Source: Elgaria multicarinata webbii (lineage: Eukaryota > Chordata > Lepidosauria > Squamata > Anguidae). Taken from it: DNA of 64,000 nucleotides. The stretch spans positions 28,496,501 through 28,560,500 of the forward strand of contig NC_086187.1 in NCBI RefSeq assembly GCF_023053635.1, read 5' to 3'. Within the stretch, counting starts at the first letter, position 1. Every line of letters begins with the position of its first letter. Shown here piece by piece: positions 23,401 to 38,517 of the stretch. The position numbers and the translations under genes were made by a program. The notes below the pieces were generated by a model, which saw only the letters and a list, made by a program, of their open reading frames with translations, was not told where the DNA came from and searched no databases.

Positions 23401-26400
23401 CATGTGACTTTTCAGCAGTCCATGGTTTGTTAACCCACAGTTGTTACAAAGTGCGAACTGGGTCAGCGTGTGGGGCCACATGCCCACTCTTCTCCCCTCC
23501 TTATGCACGTGCCCCTAATAGCCAGTCTGTCTGAAACAGGTAACCTGCGTTTGCTCAGACTAGGGTACAGATCATGAAGGCTTAGTAGAACTTCAAATTC
23601 TTAGCTGCCAAGGTTTTGTGATATATATTTGCTGTTTCTTTATTCAGAACAATAAATATCAAATGTCCTTTGAAAGATATTGATGGTGAGGGGAAATGCA
23701 TGGAATTTGAAAGAGGCCTTTCTTCATTGCTCATATTTTCAACTTACTGTGTTCCTTCTATCTGGAAGAAGCTTGTCAATTGTGTAGCTGAGACCTGTTA
23801 GTTTTCCACTTTAAAACAGGCTCTGTTGCCAGGCTAAAATTTCTCTTAGGATGGAGAATCAGAAGTGAGTAAATAAGACAGCAGAATAAATCTCTGTGCA
23901 GACTTTTCTGATTGAATATGCTTCTACCAGATGTGATCGGCCCTTTCATAGGAGCCTTCCTAGTGTCTCTGTTCACCTTCTTCCTAATTGGATGTCACAT
24001 TGGTGAGCATCTTTTAAAAATACTGGGTTGGTTTCACGAAATGTTGCTTGCTAGAATGCTATGTGTAACTCTTCCATGGATTAAAACATTTGTGCTGATT
24101 ACAGATATACTTTTTCTCTCTCAGACTATCTGCTTTCAAACAACTATGTAAATTCTATCATCGTGCACAAATTTGACTTCTCGGATGAAGAGATCATGGC
24201 GTACTATATTTCATTCTTGAAAACGCTTTCTCTGAAACTCAACAATCACACAGTTCATTTCTTTTACAATGAGGTAAGCAGCAGTAACCCATTTCAGATT
24301 AAATGAAAACTTTCTGACTTGTGAGATAATACTGAATGATCCCAGGCAAATCGGCCCATTCTTTAAGAGCGCAGTCTTACTCTCTTTCCCCAAAAGAACT
24401 GCCTTCCACTGAGCCAGGCCACGGGTCCATCCAGCCCAGTATTGTCAACACTGACTGGCAGCAATGGCTCTCCAGGGTTCCAGGCAGAAGATTTTGCCTG
24501 TCGATGCCAGGGATCAAACCTGGGTCTCTCTCTGCGTGCAAAGCAGAGGTTCTGCCGCTGAGCGGAACTGCCTTTTTTCTGAACTTCGTGCCTGAGCGTA
24601 GAGGCCTCCTGAGCTTGTCTGAGCCGGACATTCCATAAATGGGTTCCTACCACAGAAAAAGCCCCCTTCCCCGTCTCCCTAGTCTCTGAAGAAACATAAG
24701 AAGGTGCCTTCTCTCAGGTCAGGCTGTTTGTCCACCCGGACCATTATTCTGCTCCGAATGGCTTTCCAGAGCCTTGTCAGAGATGTCTGTTTGATGGGCA
24801 GTGAATAGGGTTATTGGAATAGCTTAATTACCAACTTTAAATCTGTGTGTATATATAATTTGTTTATTTATTACATTTTTATACCACCCACTAGCCGAAG
24901 CTCTCTGGGCGGTTCACAAAAATTAAAATCATGAAAAGCACAACAAAACAACCAACAGTCTAAAAACACAAATACAAAATACAATATAAAAAGCACGACC
25001 AGGATAAAACCACACAGCAGAAATTGATATAGATTAAAATACGGAATTAAAACAGCAAAGTTTAAATTTAAGTTAAAATTAAGTGTTAAAATACTGAGAG
25101 AATAAAAAGGTCTTCAGCTGGCGACGAAAGGAGTACAGTGTAGGCGCCAGGCGGACCTCTCTGGGGAGCTCATTCCACAGCCGGGGTGCCACAGCAGAGA
25201 AGGCCCTCCTCCTAGTAGCCACCTGCCTCACTTCCTTTGGCAGGAGCTCATGGAGAAGGACCCCTGTGGAAACCTGCTACTATAGTTATGTGTTATCAGT
25301 TGTCACTATATTTTTGATATAATAGAGGTCAAATGTCGGGAGAGGAGCCATTTCAAAGTAAGACAGAACAAACAAACAAATAAAAACCTACTGCATCAAT
25401 GTGCTAAAAAATAACAAAACGAGGCAAAACTGGAACATTTGTTCAATAAATAGTGTTCTCCCCCCACATTCCTGTTTGTGTTTGCATACGAAGGTGCGAA
25501 CGGGCCAAGCCCCAGTCAAAATTGAAGCAAAATGAAATTCTTGCCCATGCAAGTCATAGGGTTTGGAGACTAGAGAGCTGCTTCCTGGGAAAAGTGGCTT
25601 TAGAGTAGAGATTTACAGGGCATTGTTCGCACGGAGGTCTTTCGGAAGGCCGTTGCCAGCATAAGGGGGCAGCAGCGGAGAAAGGGAGATCTATCAGGGA
25701 GCAGGAGGCCTTTGGACAGCTGAGGCTGGTGGAGCCACGCTAGGAAATGTCAGAGGAAGACAGAAGAATAGAGAGAAAGAGTCCATGGAGGGTTGCAAAG
25801 GTAACATGAGAAGCTTGGGCAGGATCCGGAGTGGACAGGAAACAGGTGTAGCTTGTAATGAGGGGGGCATCCTCCAGTCACAGCATCCTGAGGTCACAGC
25901 AGTGAGAGGTGAACAACTTTGGTGGCTGAATGAGCGGACGGAGGTGAGGCAATGGAAGAACAAGGTGAGAGGTGACCAGGGCATGGACCAGAATTTTCAC
26001 TGAAGGGGCAGAGGAAGGGCTGTATTTTTGTAAAGGGCGAATTAATTTTTAGGGTGGTTTTTTTTTTAAACTCCTAGCTGTCTTATGCTGCAGAGACTAT
26101 TCCATTTCTCTTGGAAATAGAGTGCATTGAGGGACAGGCTATAAATGCACAAAAGAAATAAGATCTACAGCTCAGCTGTCTTCTTTTTCAGCATACAAAT
26201 GATTTTGCCTTGTACACAGAGGCCATTAAATTCTTCAACCACCCAGAAAGCATGGTCAGGATTGCAGTCAGAACGATAACTTTAAACGTCTACAAAGGTA
26301 AGTTTTCCTAAATCTGTAGGCTGGGAGCAGTTAGTGCTCAGGCTAAAGACATTGTAAATAGTTAAGCTGGAGCGTGGCTTTAGCGTTGCAACTTGGTTTT

Positions 26401-29400
26401 GAAGGTGTAACTGAGACAGAATAGTCTCATAGATTCACCAAGACAAAGTTTGATAGAGCAAAGCTGCGTCTTACAAGATGGGTTTTACTACTGCAGAAAC
26501 CTTTGATCTCCAAAAAGACCCTTCTGAATCGTGATTTGCTTCTCAATATTGAAAAAGAATTAAAGGGGTAATAAATTCAGACTGTGTGCACGTCAGAGAA
26601 TACATAGCAGTAGCCACTAGAGGTCATTCTTAGCTAGAAGATGTGTGCTTAGATACACACACATGGGCTAAAGACTCATTCTTTAGACATGCTGAAAATA
26701 ACTTTACGTTGCATGCTCAAAATCTGAATCTCTTGCCTTGAATATTGTCTGTGTCTCCTTTCTCTCTCTCTCATATATATATTTACATATCTATGTATAT
26801 GTATATATATAAAACTTTGTTCATCAGTGAAGAAAAAGTCTGTGTGCTCTAGAGTAGAATTCAGCAGAATGTTCCTCGTTGTAGAAAATATGGGCCATGC
26901 TTACCTTCCCGAGAAACAATTGTGAGGCCACGGATGAGGAATTAATTTTCAACTAGCTAACTTGGCCATCGAGTTCCTGTGGCCAGGATCTAAGCAGGGA
27001 TGCAGCTGAGGAGAAGGGGGTGCTTTGGACTGTTATTTTTTTTGCAACAGCATCTCCTGCTCCACATAGAAAACTGCTCTCAGAAAACGAGCTGGATTAA
27101 TAGAAGTATAGCTTCCAAATCACGTGAGGTCCTGGTTCCTCTCTATTCGACCCTGGTTAGGCCTCATCTAGAGTATTGCGTCCAGTTCTGGGCTCCACAA
27201 TTCAAGAAGGATGCAGACAAGCTGGAGCGTGTCCAGAGGAGGGCAACCAGGATGATCAGAGGTCTAGAAACAAAGCCCTATGAAGAGAGACTGAAACAAC
27301 TGGGCATGTTTAGCCTAGAGAAGAGAAGATTGAGGGTAGACATGAGAGCACTCTTCAAATACTTAAAAGGTTGTCCCACAGAGGAGGGCCAGGATCTCTT
27401 CTCGATCCTCCCCGAGTGCAGGACACGGAATAACGGGCTCAAGTTAAAGGAAGCCTGATTCCAGCTGGACATCAGGAAAAACTTTCTGACCGTTAGAGCA
27501 GTCTGACAATGGAACCAGTTACCTAGGGAGGTCATGGGCTCTCCCACATTAGAGGCCTTCAAGAGGCAGCTGGACAACCACCTGTCAGGGATGCTTTAGG
27601 GTGGATTCCTGCGTTGAGCAGGGGGTTGGACTCGATGGCCTTGTAGGCCCCTTCCAACTCTATTCTATGATTCTATGTATGTGCGCACTCACGACCTTGA
27701 ATGACCTAAATAGCTCTGTGGATCCTGGGCGCATCTTCAGTAGGTTTTACACATCAGCAGGGGGCGGAATTCTGATGACATTTAAACGCTGAATCTCTCT
27801 GCAGCACCTTCTTCAGCTCCAATGCCATCAAATAACTTGAATTCCTGTGGAGCTTTTGAGATTTTACTTCAGTTGCTTTTCCTCCTCCCCTTCCCCCATC
27901 ATTCAGGCAGCTCTTTAGAAATAAAATGGGTTATTTTTATTTGAGCTTAGTCCCCAGCATCACCGCAGGTTCCTCCCAAAGTGTGCCACAATTAGACTAT
28001 GGAAAAGAGCAAGCTGGAGTTCATTTCCTTGGTCGATTAAATGTCTGATGCAATACTAAAGATAAGCCTTGTGACTCAAGGAACTTTTTATCCATCTTTT
28101 GGAGCAAAACGGCAGATGGACTGAAGGCTTTATAAAGATGCAGGAAGGCTTTGCACTCTATGTCCCAAATATTTATTTATTTATTACATTTCTATACCGC
28201 CCCATAGCCGAAGCTCTCTGGGCGGTTTACAAAAGTTAAAAACAGTGAACATTAAAAAGTCTACAAAATTTAAAACCATCAAAAACATAAAAACAACAGT
28301 ATAAAAACAACAGTATCTAAAAACAACCATTCTGGGGTCCGTTAAAAACAAACAAACTCAGCGTTGCTAAATGCTGTTAAATGCCCAGGAGAAGAGAAAA
28401 GTCTTGACCTGGCGCCGAAAAGATAACAGTGTTGGTGCCAGGCGAGCCTCATCGTGGAGATCATTCCACAATTGGGGGGCCACCACTGAAAAGGCCCTCT
28501 CCCTTGTTGCCATCCTCCGAGCTTCCCTCGGAGTAGGCACTCGGAGGAGGACCTTAGATGTTGAATATCAAATAACAGAGCTGAAATTTCACCACATTTC
28601 CCATGAGCTGAGTTGCTGCTTGTGGGTATTCCCAATCACTTGGTCAGCCTATAAGGTGCCACCAGGCTCCCTGTGCTGCTTTTCCTCCTCTGATGAACGC
28701 TCCGTACTGTCTGAACCCCATGTCTAAAACGCGGCTCTTCTGGGCCCCTTGTTTCAGAGGAGTGGCCCGGCCCTCTGTTCTCTGGTAGTTGTGCTATTGA
28801 TTTCCGTTCCATAATCCAGTCCGCTAAGGACTGAAGTTCAGGCAAGCCTCATTGGGAACTGACAAGCGTACACTTCAGGGTGAAAATGTTACTGAATTGA
28901 GCAGTGGTTTCCAGACTCTTGTTCTGGGCTCCCCTGAGCTTCCTCAAAAGCCTCTCAGGGCCTGTCCAGTGCTCGCTGTGAGCTGAGTGCGTGCTCTAGG
29001 ACACGCCCCAGGCGTCTCTTTGGGGCACTCGGGGCTGCTGTGGCACAGGTTCCTCGGTGTGCAAAAGGTTGTCTAAAGGTTGCCCCATCTTGAGTTTGGG
29101 TGCTGTTGTGCCACGTGTGTGTGTGGGGGGGGGCTCCCGTTGCATGGTTTTCTCCTGCTCTCTCTTTCTAACTCTGTCTCTTCTAGCCTAGATGCTTCCT
29201 GCTTTCTCTGCTGAACCCTTTGGAGGACGCCACGCCTTCCCAGTTCCTAACTCTGTTAACCATTGTCTGTTTTTTGTTCCCTTTTGCCTTTTCTTCACTG
29301 ATGATTCCCTGTGTCCCTTAACGCAGTGTCATGTAAGTCACTTTGACTTTTCAGCCTTATTGCTTTTATTCTTGTACTGTTGTCAATTCCCTAGAAAGCC

Positions 29401-32400
29401 AGGGATGGCCTTGACCGTGATACATTCCACCGGCTGTTCTCAGCGCTTTTATGATTGACTTGTTAACGCTCTTGAAGGAGTGTTTGCTTTACATATAGAT
29501 ATTTGTAATCTGACAAACTGTCAGCATAAACCAGCATAAAATAAAACTGGTCTGGGGTGCACTACTGAAAGCCAACCTACAGAAAGGAATTCCTTTTTAA
29601 AGAAGTATACTTGTTTTTGTTCTTCCTCCTCTTTTGGAAAAGGGTGTTTTAAATACATTTTTCCCCTTCAGTGGACAACCAGCCAATGCTGCACTACATT
29701 CGCGATAAAACTGCCGTCCCGTACTTCTCCAATCTTGTCTGGTTTATTGGGAGTCACGTGATAGAATTGGATAACTGCGTACAAACTGATGAAGAGTAAG
29801 ACCTTTTTATTACTGTGGCTAAGTCATTGCAAGAAGGAAAGGGATCTTAAATGTATGTCTTGTAATATGTGATGTCTGCATAAAGCCTCAGTTATACATG
29901 CCCTAGTTACATCCAGGCTTATTCTAAATGGCAGCCCCACACACCCTGCGAGCACCACGGCTTCACCGTGGGTTAAATAACCCATGGTAGGCTGTCATGT
30001 CATGCAAAGTGGCAGCGTGTGTGGTTCTGTATGGTCTCCATTTTACAGTTTAAATTGTACTGGTGGGTGGGGTGAGAAAACCCAGTGGGGGGGGGATTTC
30101 TTCGGATGTTCTATGGATGCCTCAAATTGGGTCGCATCCTCTGGCACCAGGTCAAACCATTTTGCTGGACATTGAGGGGTGCCAATTCTCTTGTGGGTGA
30201 CTGCAGCATCTTTGACCACTGTGGGGAAATTGGTGGCCATGGAGGAGATCCATTTGGGAGGGAAGCTCCAGGCACAGCTGGGAAAGGCCCCTTTCTGAAA
30301 CGTTTCCAGTTAACGTAGTCACTAGTGAGCCAGGCGGACCCTGATCTGACTCTGCACACGGCAGTTTGCTGTGTTCCCGTGCTGTGTTCCCGTCAGCTGT
30401 TCATAGCCGGGGGTGAGGCTGATTTTCACTTTGGTTCCGTTGCCTGCAAGGCACATCTCAACTTTTAATCAAGCAGATGGGGATCTCTTTTGGACCCAGA
30501 AATCTCAGTTCTCCATTAAAATGCTGATGAAATACATTTAAAAAAGGAGATTTGGCTAGTTATTTACAAATTATGAAATTAGTCATAGGGGAGGACTACA
30601 AGACTGTCTTGACTAATATTTCTATTAGCTCAATTTTTCCATTGTAAATACAATAAAGCGAGCCGTTTTTAGGGTTATAAAGAAGAAAGCAACAACTAAC
30701 GCGTCGTCTCCCTCCCCCAGGCAGGGAACAACTACTAAGCTGCTTTTTTTAAAAAAAAAGGCAAGGAGGAAGCTGTTAATTAAGGGACAGTTTATTTATT
30801 TATTTATTTATTTAATTACATTTATATACCGCCCCACAGCCGAAGCTCTCTGGGCGGTTTACAACAATTAAAAATAGTAAACATTAAAAGTATACAAAAA
30901 TTTAAAAAACATAAAAACAGTATAAAAACAACAGTATTTTAGAGCTTGTTCTAAGTCAGCCTTCCTCAACCTGGGGCGCTCCAGATGTGTTGGACTGCAT
31001 CTCCCAGAATGCCCCAGCTGGCTGGGGCATTCTGGGAGTTGTAGTCCAACACATCTGGAGCGCCCCAGGTTGAGGAGGGCTGTTCTAAGTAATAAAGAAA
31101 AGGTTTCAAGGTTTTATGAGAAAAACAACGATATGTAAAGCGCTGTGTTAGAACCACCATTTAAAATCTGCTAAGAGTTGATTGTGGAAGAGCCGTGTTA
31201 AAGAGCCTTCAGCTGCAATTCTGACATGGGAGTAAACCCCACTGAAAACAGTAGGCGTGCATAGGATCACTCTGTTAATGTAGCAGCAACCCAAGTTAGG
31301 AGATGCTAAAGCAGGGGTAAGAACATCAGAAGAGCCCTGATACTGGATCAGACCAGAGGCCCGTCTAGTCCAGCACTCTGGTCACACAGGGGCCAAGCAG
31401 CTGTCGACCAGGAACCCATAAGCAGGACGCAAGTGCAATGGCACCTTCCCACCCCTGTTCCCCAGCGGCTGGTGTATCTAGGCTTTCTGCCCGCCAGACA
31501 TTTTGGACTACAACACCCATCAGCCCAGCCGGCATGGCCCGTGGCGAGGATTTATGGGAACTGTAGTTCCAAACCTCTGGAGGGGACCAATTTACCTGTT
31601 ACTTCACTATGAAAGGTGGGCTTTATAATGGGAAATAATTTAGTTTCGGATTTTTTTTTTAACAACGTCATTGTGTTCTCTTCCTTTGCAGGCACAGAAA
31701 TCGGGGGAAGCTAAGTGACCTGGTAGCCGAACACCTTGATCATCTTCATTACCTTAACGACATCCTTATTATTAATTGTGAATTCTTAAACGAAGTGCTC
31801 ACAGACCACTTACTGAATAGTCTCTTCCTGCCTCTCTATGTGTATTCGTTAGTCAATCAAGATAAGGTAAGGGATTGCCGTCTCTCCTATTTATTTGGAG
31901 CGTTTGCGTCCTGCTCCTCAGCCAAACAGATTCTCAGACCTGCCTACGTGCAATCGGTAAAGCAAGACAGTTGCTGCTGGCAGGCTTACAAGCCCAAAAA
32001 GACATGGCATGCAAGGAAAAAGGGAGGGGGAGGGAAGAGGAAAGTCTTGAGTCTTTCGGTAGGAGTTTATAGTTGTTTACTTTGCAAGGACTTAATTGTT
32101 CAGCTGCACCCTTGAGGCTACCAGAAATAACTTCATTAAACAAGCATTTCAGTTGGTCAGGAAGGTGCAGCTGTACGCTCTGACTTTAAAATACACTCAA
32201 ACCTATAATTATCCTTGTGTAGCGAATTGTTCAAGAGAAGGAGACCCTCCGGTTCATGTCCAATACCTCACATTGCTTTTCGCAAGAAATTATGTGGAAA
32301 TCATATGTATTATATTTTATTTAGTGTGATCCAGAGGGACAGGCGGGTAATAATAATAGTCATTGCTTTCCCTTTTAAGAGAAAAATGAGGGAGAAATAG

Positions 32401-35400
32401 TTCTTGGCATAACGATAAGGAACCTCCTCCTGCGTTTGACCTTGTGCAGCAAACGGAATGGAATTTCTGAACAGCTTCTCTTTTTCCCAAGAAATGCTGC
32501 AGGCTTTTTAGCAATGCACACGTGGGTTATTTTGAATGAGAGCTTCTGAGGCATCCTTGAAAATAAAGCCTTAATTGTTCTGTGGCCGAGTGGGCAAATA
32601 GTCAGGACGCCTCCCTGTCAAGAGAAATGACATCAGTTTCTCTCTGGGATGGTTGTTGGGAAGAAGGGCTTCTTCTGAGCCTCGGCTCTTAGTGACCAGG
32701 CAGGGGGGACGGGGGTGGGGGTGGGGGTTGGCTGGCTGCCGGAAACGTGAGGCGGATAAGCTCCTGCCCCCTCGTGTGGTAGATACTGGAGATCAAGGGC
32801 AAAGGAGGGCGGTTGCCTAGTGGCCTTCCCGAAGGCCTCTTGTTGGCTACTGGTGGACATTTTATTTATGTTTTGCGTGCGTTTATGCCACAGGAACATA
32901 GGAAGTTGTCTTACCCTGAGCCGGGTCCTTGATCTGTCTAGCCCAATATGGCTGACGCTGGCTAGCACTCACAGCTCTCTGTGGTTTCAGGCAGCAATTC
33001 TTCCATGCCTACCTGGAGATGCTGAATTGACCCTGCGACCTTCTGCCTGCAGAGCAGGGGCTGCTGTACGGCTGAGCTGCGGTCCCTGCACATCCCACCG
33101 TTCCTCCAAGGAGCTCAAGGTGGCACACGGCATACATGACGCATACATACACTTTATCCCCACAACTCTGTGAGGTCGGTTAGGTCAAGAGGTTGCGCCT
33201 CTCTTGAGACTGCGCGCAGTGAGCTTCGTGGCTGAGGAGGGATTTGAACCTGGGTTTCCCCAGTCCTCATCTGACACTCGCCCCCCGCCTACCCCAACCG
33301 GGTGCCCTCCATAGATGTGGGACTGCAACTCCCATGATTCCCAGCCAGCCCAGCCTCCCCTGACCCCTAGGAGGAGAGTGCTGGACTAGCTGGACCGTTT
33401 GCTTGATCCGTCAGGGCTCGTCTTGTGTTTCTAATTTTAGCTCCATGAAATCTCTATGTTCAGATGCCGTCTACCTCTGAATGTGAGGTGCTGGGGGGCG
33501 GGAATAGCAAGGCACGCCTGCTGCCTTCATGCCCCGGTTTTGGATGTCTTGAAGACACCTGGGAGTCCGCGGATGGACAAAGGATGCTTGCCTAGACTAG
33601 AGAGTCCTCTGCATCTCATCCAGCCAGGCAGTTCTCCGGTCCTCGGTGGACCTGGAGGACCCAATCTTGCCTTTGCATTCCTGCAGTGGGTGTGTGGCCT
33701 CCTAGATATTCAGGGGCCGCAGGCAGCTCTATCGCTGAGCCCCCCCTTAGCCACAGTCCTCCTGATGAACTCAGCCAGCTTGGTTGATTACAGAATCTGG
33801 GCCTGAACTCGAGAATATATGGAGGCGTGTTGATGGCATTAAGAGACCTGTTTTACCGGGACTTCTTTCGGGTTGCACAAATAAGCGAGGTTTATAAGTA
33901 GACTTGCTACACTGCAGTTCGTTTTAATTGTCTGATGCCTGGCCCTGTTTGAAGTATTGGCATCCATGCAAAACTCAGGGAATGAACGGGGCGGGCAGGG
34001 ATCCAAAACACAGCCATTTCCCAGATTCCTGGGATCTCCGCATTCTCTTTAACTGGTTGTTGTTTGAGAGATATGGGGGATACAAAGCCAGAAACTTTTT
34101 CTTACCAAATTTATCACTGGAGACTTGCTTAGTTTTGTTTTTTAAGATGTTTATTTCTGCAATGGAAAGCAATACTAGCTGCTAATAAGCAGACTGACGG
34201 TCTTTCTCTTCATCCTTGGCTCCTCAGGGTGCAGAACGTCCGAAAATAAGCCTCCAGGTCTCTCTCTATCTATTGTCGCAAGTATGTGTTTAAATATCTT
34301 TGGCAGCATTTGATGAATTTCTGGGAATTTTCTTGTGATTCAGTGGTTGAGACAGATCATCACTGCTGCTATTTAACATTTCTATAGCGAGAGGCGGGGG
34401 CATTAAGAGTTTACAATGAGCAATTTTGGATGGTTTGGGGGACGGTGGAAGAGCAGACGCATCGAGAGGAAGATTATTTGGGCCTTTGTTAAAGGGTCAG
34501 GGCAGACTTGCAGAAGATACCGGTGGTATGCCTCAGAAAGGACTGTACCACTTCAGACTGCAGGTGGGAATCGCATGTTAGAATGCTCCCCCATAGTTAA
34601 AAACAAAATCCCCGGTATTGGAAAACTAGCACCTCAGCAAGAAGGCCAAGCTGGAACATTCCCTCATGTGCTATTTTCCACGGCAGAGAAGTATTAATGT
34701 GGGGGTGCATTCAGTTCCGTGACGCTTGCCTCCCAATGGCCCCAGCCTGGATTCCTAAGTGATATTTTCTTTACTGGACTGTATCATTCAATTTCTGCTT
34801 GGTGGAATTAGCCTAAAGAAATGAATCTTGTGAGGGGCGAGACGAATAAAGTTGGGAGAGGTGTTTGAGGCGTTTTCTGCAGTGGCTTTGTCGGTCCCAT
34901 CCGAACCTGCTTCTCTGTTTCTCTGCCTTTTCTCCACAGATTTTCCTAATTATACATTATGCGCCTCTGGTGAACTCATTGGCTGAAGTCATTCTTAACG
35001 GAGACCTGTCAGTGTTTTTTTCAAAAGCCGAGCAAGATATCCAGAAAAGCTCGGTAAGTGTGAGCACCGTCCCTTCAGCCCTCTCGGGCGTCACAGGCCG
35101 GTGTGGTTGAGGCTCCCGTGTGTTTGCTTAGCAAGAATCGGGGTGTGCAATGAAGCTGCTTTATTTTTAGCCTTTTCTGGAGCCCAAAGGGTTGCTAGGT
35201 GACTTGTATTTGCTGTACTTCATCTTGATTTGTGCTTCTTCTTTTAAGCCAGAAGGTTGACCTAATCATGCATGCAAACTGAAAGATAAAAAAGATCTGT
35301 TACACGTGAAAATGATCTTGCCTTCACAGTACATGAGCTCATTCTATGTCTCACCCATTTTTTCTCTAAGTGGGTTCTGTTATTAGGAAATCTGTGGTCA

Positions 35401-38400
35401 GAAGATCACGGCCTTGTTGCGCTGCAGCAGTTTTGCTTCCACTGAAGCTATTTTGCAGAATTTAAGGGGGGGCTGAGGTTTTTTATAGCTCTTGTGGGTT
35501 GGGGGCAGCAGGGGTTGTATTGGAGGACATGTTGTCACTTTGGTGGGTTTTCTATGTAAGCTTAACCTCTCAAAAGGAAGAAAGGGTCTAATTCTTCTAA
35601 TTCTCTGAGCTCCACTTCCTACCACCAGTGATGGAAAAAATGTGCCTTTGTCCGAATTGCAACCAGGAAACAATATTGTGCACCAAGCAGCATTTACTAA
35701 GCAAGATAGTGGTAAAAAAGTTGCAGCCTTCTCTAAGCTAGAAACAGATGTGCAGCTGCAGGATGTCTTGAGTGAAAGGAGGTGTGAAGTAGGGCAGAGA
35801 GGCACAGCACCGTTGTCCAGCCCCTGACATATATTTTTGTTCCCACTCGTTGAATCCCAGAACGGTAGAGTTGGAAGGGGCCAATAAGGCCATTGAGTCC
35901 AACCCCCTGCTCAATGTAGGAATCCAGCTTAAAGCATCCCTGACAGATGTCTGTCCAGCTGCCTCTTGAATGCCTCTAGTGTGGGAGAGCCCACAACCTC
36001 CCAAGGTCTTTGGTTCCATTGTTGTACTGCTCTAACAGTCAGGAAGGTTTTCCTGATGTCCAGCCGGAATCTGGCTTCCTGTCACTTGGCTTCCATGTCC
36101 TGCACTCTGGGAGGATCGAGAAGAGATCCTGGCCCTCCTCTGTGTGACAACCTTTCAAGTATTTGAAGAGTGCTATCATGTCTCCCCTCAATCTTCTCTT
36201 CTCCAGGCTAAACATGCCCAGTTCTTTCAGTCTCTCCTCATAGGGCTTTATTTCCAGACCCCTGATCATCCTGGTTGCCCTCCTCTGAACATGCTCCAGC
36301 TCATCTGCATCCTTCTTGAAGTGTGGCGCCCAGAACTGGACGCAATACTCAAGATGAGGCCTAACCAGGGAGATACCATTGGTATCTCCCTCTTTTTAAT
36401 CAAAACCAGCTGAAACAAATTAGGTGTCCCATTGAAGCAGGCAGTTCACAGATGTTCTCACCCCCTTTAAGATTTTTGTTTTATTTATATTCAGATTTCT
36501 TGTTCAGTTATTTGATATAGTTTTTAGCTGCCTTCCAAGACTGCAGTCTTCCAAGGGTGGCTTACAACAGAACACACGCCATTTTAATATAACAAATGCA
36601 TAAGCTCACAAAACAATTCAGTCATTAAAAAACCCAGTTAAAATAAAGTACAGATTAAAACGTAACTGAGCCCCAAAGTACTGACAACACAAGGTGTACA
36701 ATAAAAATCTTTCAGTTAAAAGTTAGAAAAAAGAAATGGGTTCCTAAAACCCTCTTAAAAATGGCAACAGATGTAGCCAACCATGTATCTCTCAGGAGGG
36801 AATTCCACAGGTAGGGGCCACCCCTGAGAAGACCCTATCTGTAGCACCTGCCAGCTTTATTGATCTGAATGACTAGGGCCTTGGAAGATCCTCTTAAAAG
36901 AGAGCAGGGTGGAGGCAGCTCTTCACATAACATAGACCTACTGGTAGGGCTTTAAAGGCCAATGGCAGCACTCTGCATTGGGCCCAGAAGCAGTTTTTCC
37001 ATTCCGCCCTCCCGAATAAGAGAAACCTGTGCGTTGGACCTCTTTCGGCCCAAGGCCCACTTCAGAGAAGCTTTTAGGAGCCACTTTCCAGCAAAGGGGG
37101 GGGGGATGTTCAGGGCCAAAATATTGACATACTTTAACATACGTAAATCTCTCCCTGCCAGTAAGTAAGCCTCAGAAGAGGCTTTTCAGCCTTTTAGAAT
37201 GCAGGGGGAGGGGACTGCACAAAAGTCAGGCACCACTAAACGATGGTTAGTTTAAGGGAAGTGTGTTTGGCTACCTGGGGAGCCTCTGAGGTCTGGGCTT
37301 GGCCCCCGGGGCCTGCCGTTTCACACCCCTGGTTTAAAGCTCCTACAACGGTTGATGGTGAAAGTTCCAGCTTCAGTGGCTTGAACTGACACCTCCCTCT
37401 CAGCGGGGCAGATGCAATAGGGGGAGAAAGGGGAGCTGACCAGGCGGTGCTGTCATCCCGGGAGTCCATTCTTTATGTGAATGGTGGGTGCGCGTCGGAG
37501 GGAATGTGGGAAACAGAGGCGCATCTGTGAGTCTGGGGCGGTTTCCACTCGAGTCCTTTTGCCTGCAGCCTGCGTTTGCCGGAAGTCTGGTGCGGGAGCC
37601 ATTGCCTGCGGTGTTCTCTGCTTCCCACAAGCACCTTGGGAGCCAACCGTTATCCATGCGGGGGTGATAGAAGGATTTTACGCCTGCTTGTCATTGACAG
37701 ATGGGATCTTATCGCTCTGTGGCAGTACCCAGTGGTGCTCGAATGCAGGCCGTCCTGAGTTCAAACCTCGCTATCTCCAGTTCAGGGAATTTGGGGTAGC
37801 GGGTACCTGAGACCCCAGAGAGCCTCTGCCGGTCAGATTGTGCAGCCTTCAAGCCTTGAAAAGCCAGAGACCCCATCCGCACCCGGAATTTCATTCCCTT
37901 CACCTCCCGCTGTGTAGCGCAGTAACGCAAGAGCTGGGTGCGGTGGCTTTCGCCCACAGCTCGCTCCCTCTCCTTTTTCAGAGCAACAGCAGCCGACTCC
38001 TGGTTTGACTGAACGTGGTTGAGTTGTATGAAGGAGTGTGAACTGGTCTTGCTGTGAGACATTTCTGAAACCCGAGAAGGCAAGATGGCGCTACGGGGGG
38101 TGGGGGGTGGAGGGGTCTTGCTTTCTTCCCGGCGCCTTGGGTCAGTGAGTCACACGCTTTCACAACACACACGTCACGATTTGGGGCAGCAGCAGCGATG
38201 CTCGGCGCTCACCTTCCTTCCTTCCTGTGAGATAGTTTCCACTTACTTCCTGCCCAACTCGGATGTGGCTCCTTCCGTCTGCTTTCTGCTTTTGCTTAAC
38301 CTACTTTCTCTCCTTCTGTTAACCTAGAGGTGGTTCAATTCTTCTAGCAGAGGGGTCAGCTCCAATTTAGAAATATATATTTCTGAAAACTGTAGCTCCC

Positions 38401-38475
38401 AAGTCAGTAACCTGTATTATTTACTCTTTAGACTCAGGTCAGACCTTGCACTGCATCAAGCCAGGTGTAAAGATC

Positions 38476-38517
<42 letters not shown>

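Noticed and set aside
23912-24151. 80-codon frame with hydrophobic stretch ([14 protein letters not shown]-like) before exon 4
   Set aside because: No acceptor/donor pair fits the CLEC16A phase, and the true exon 4 begins inside it in another frame.
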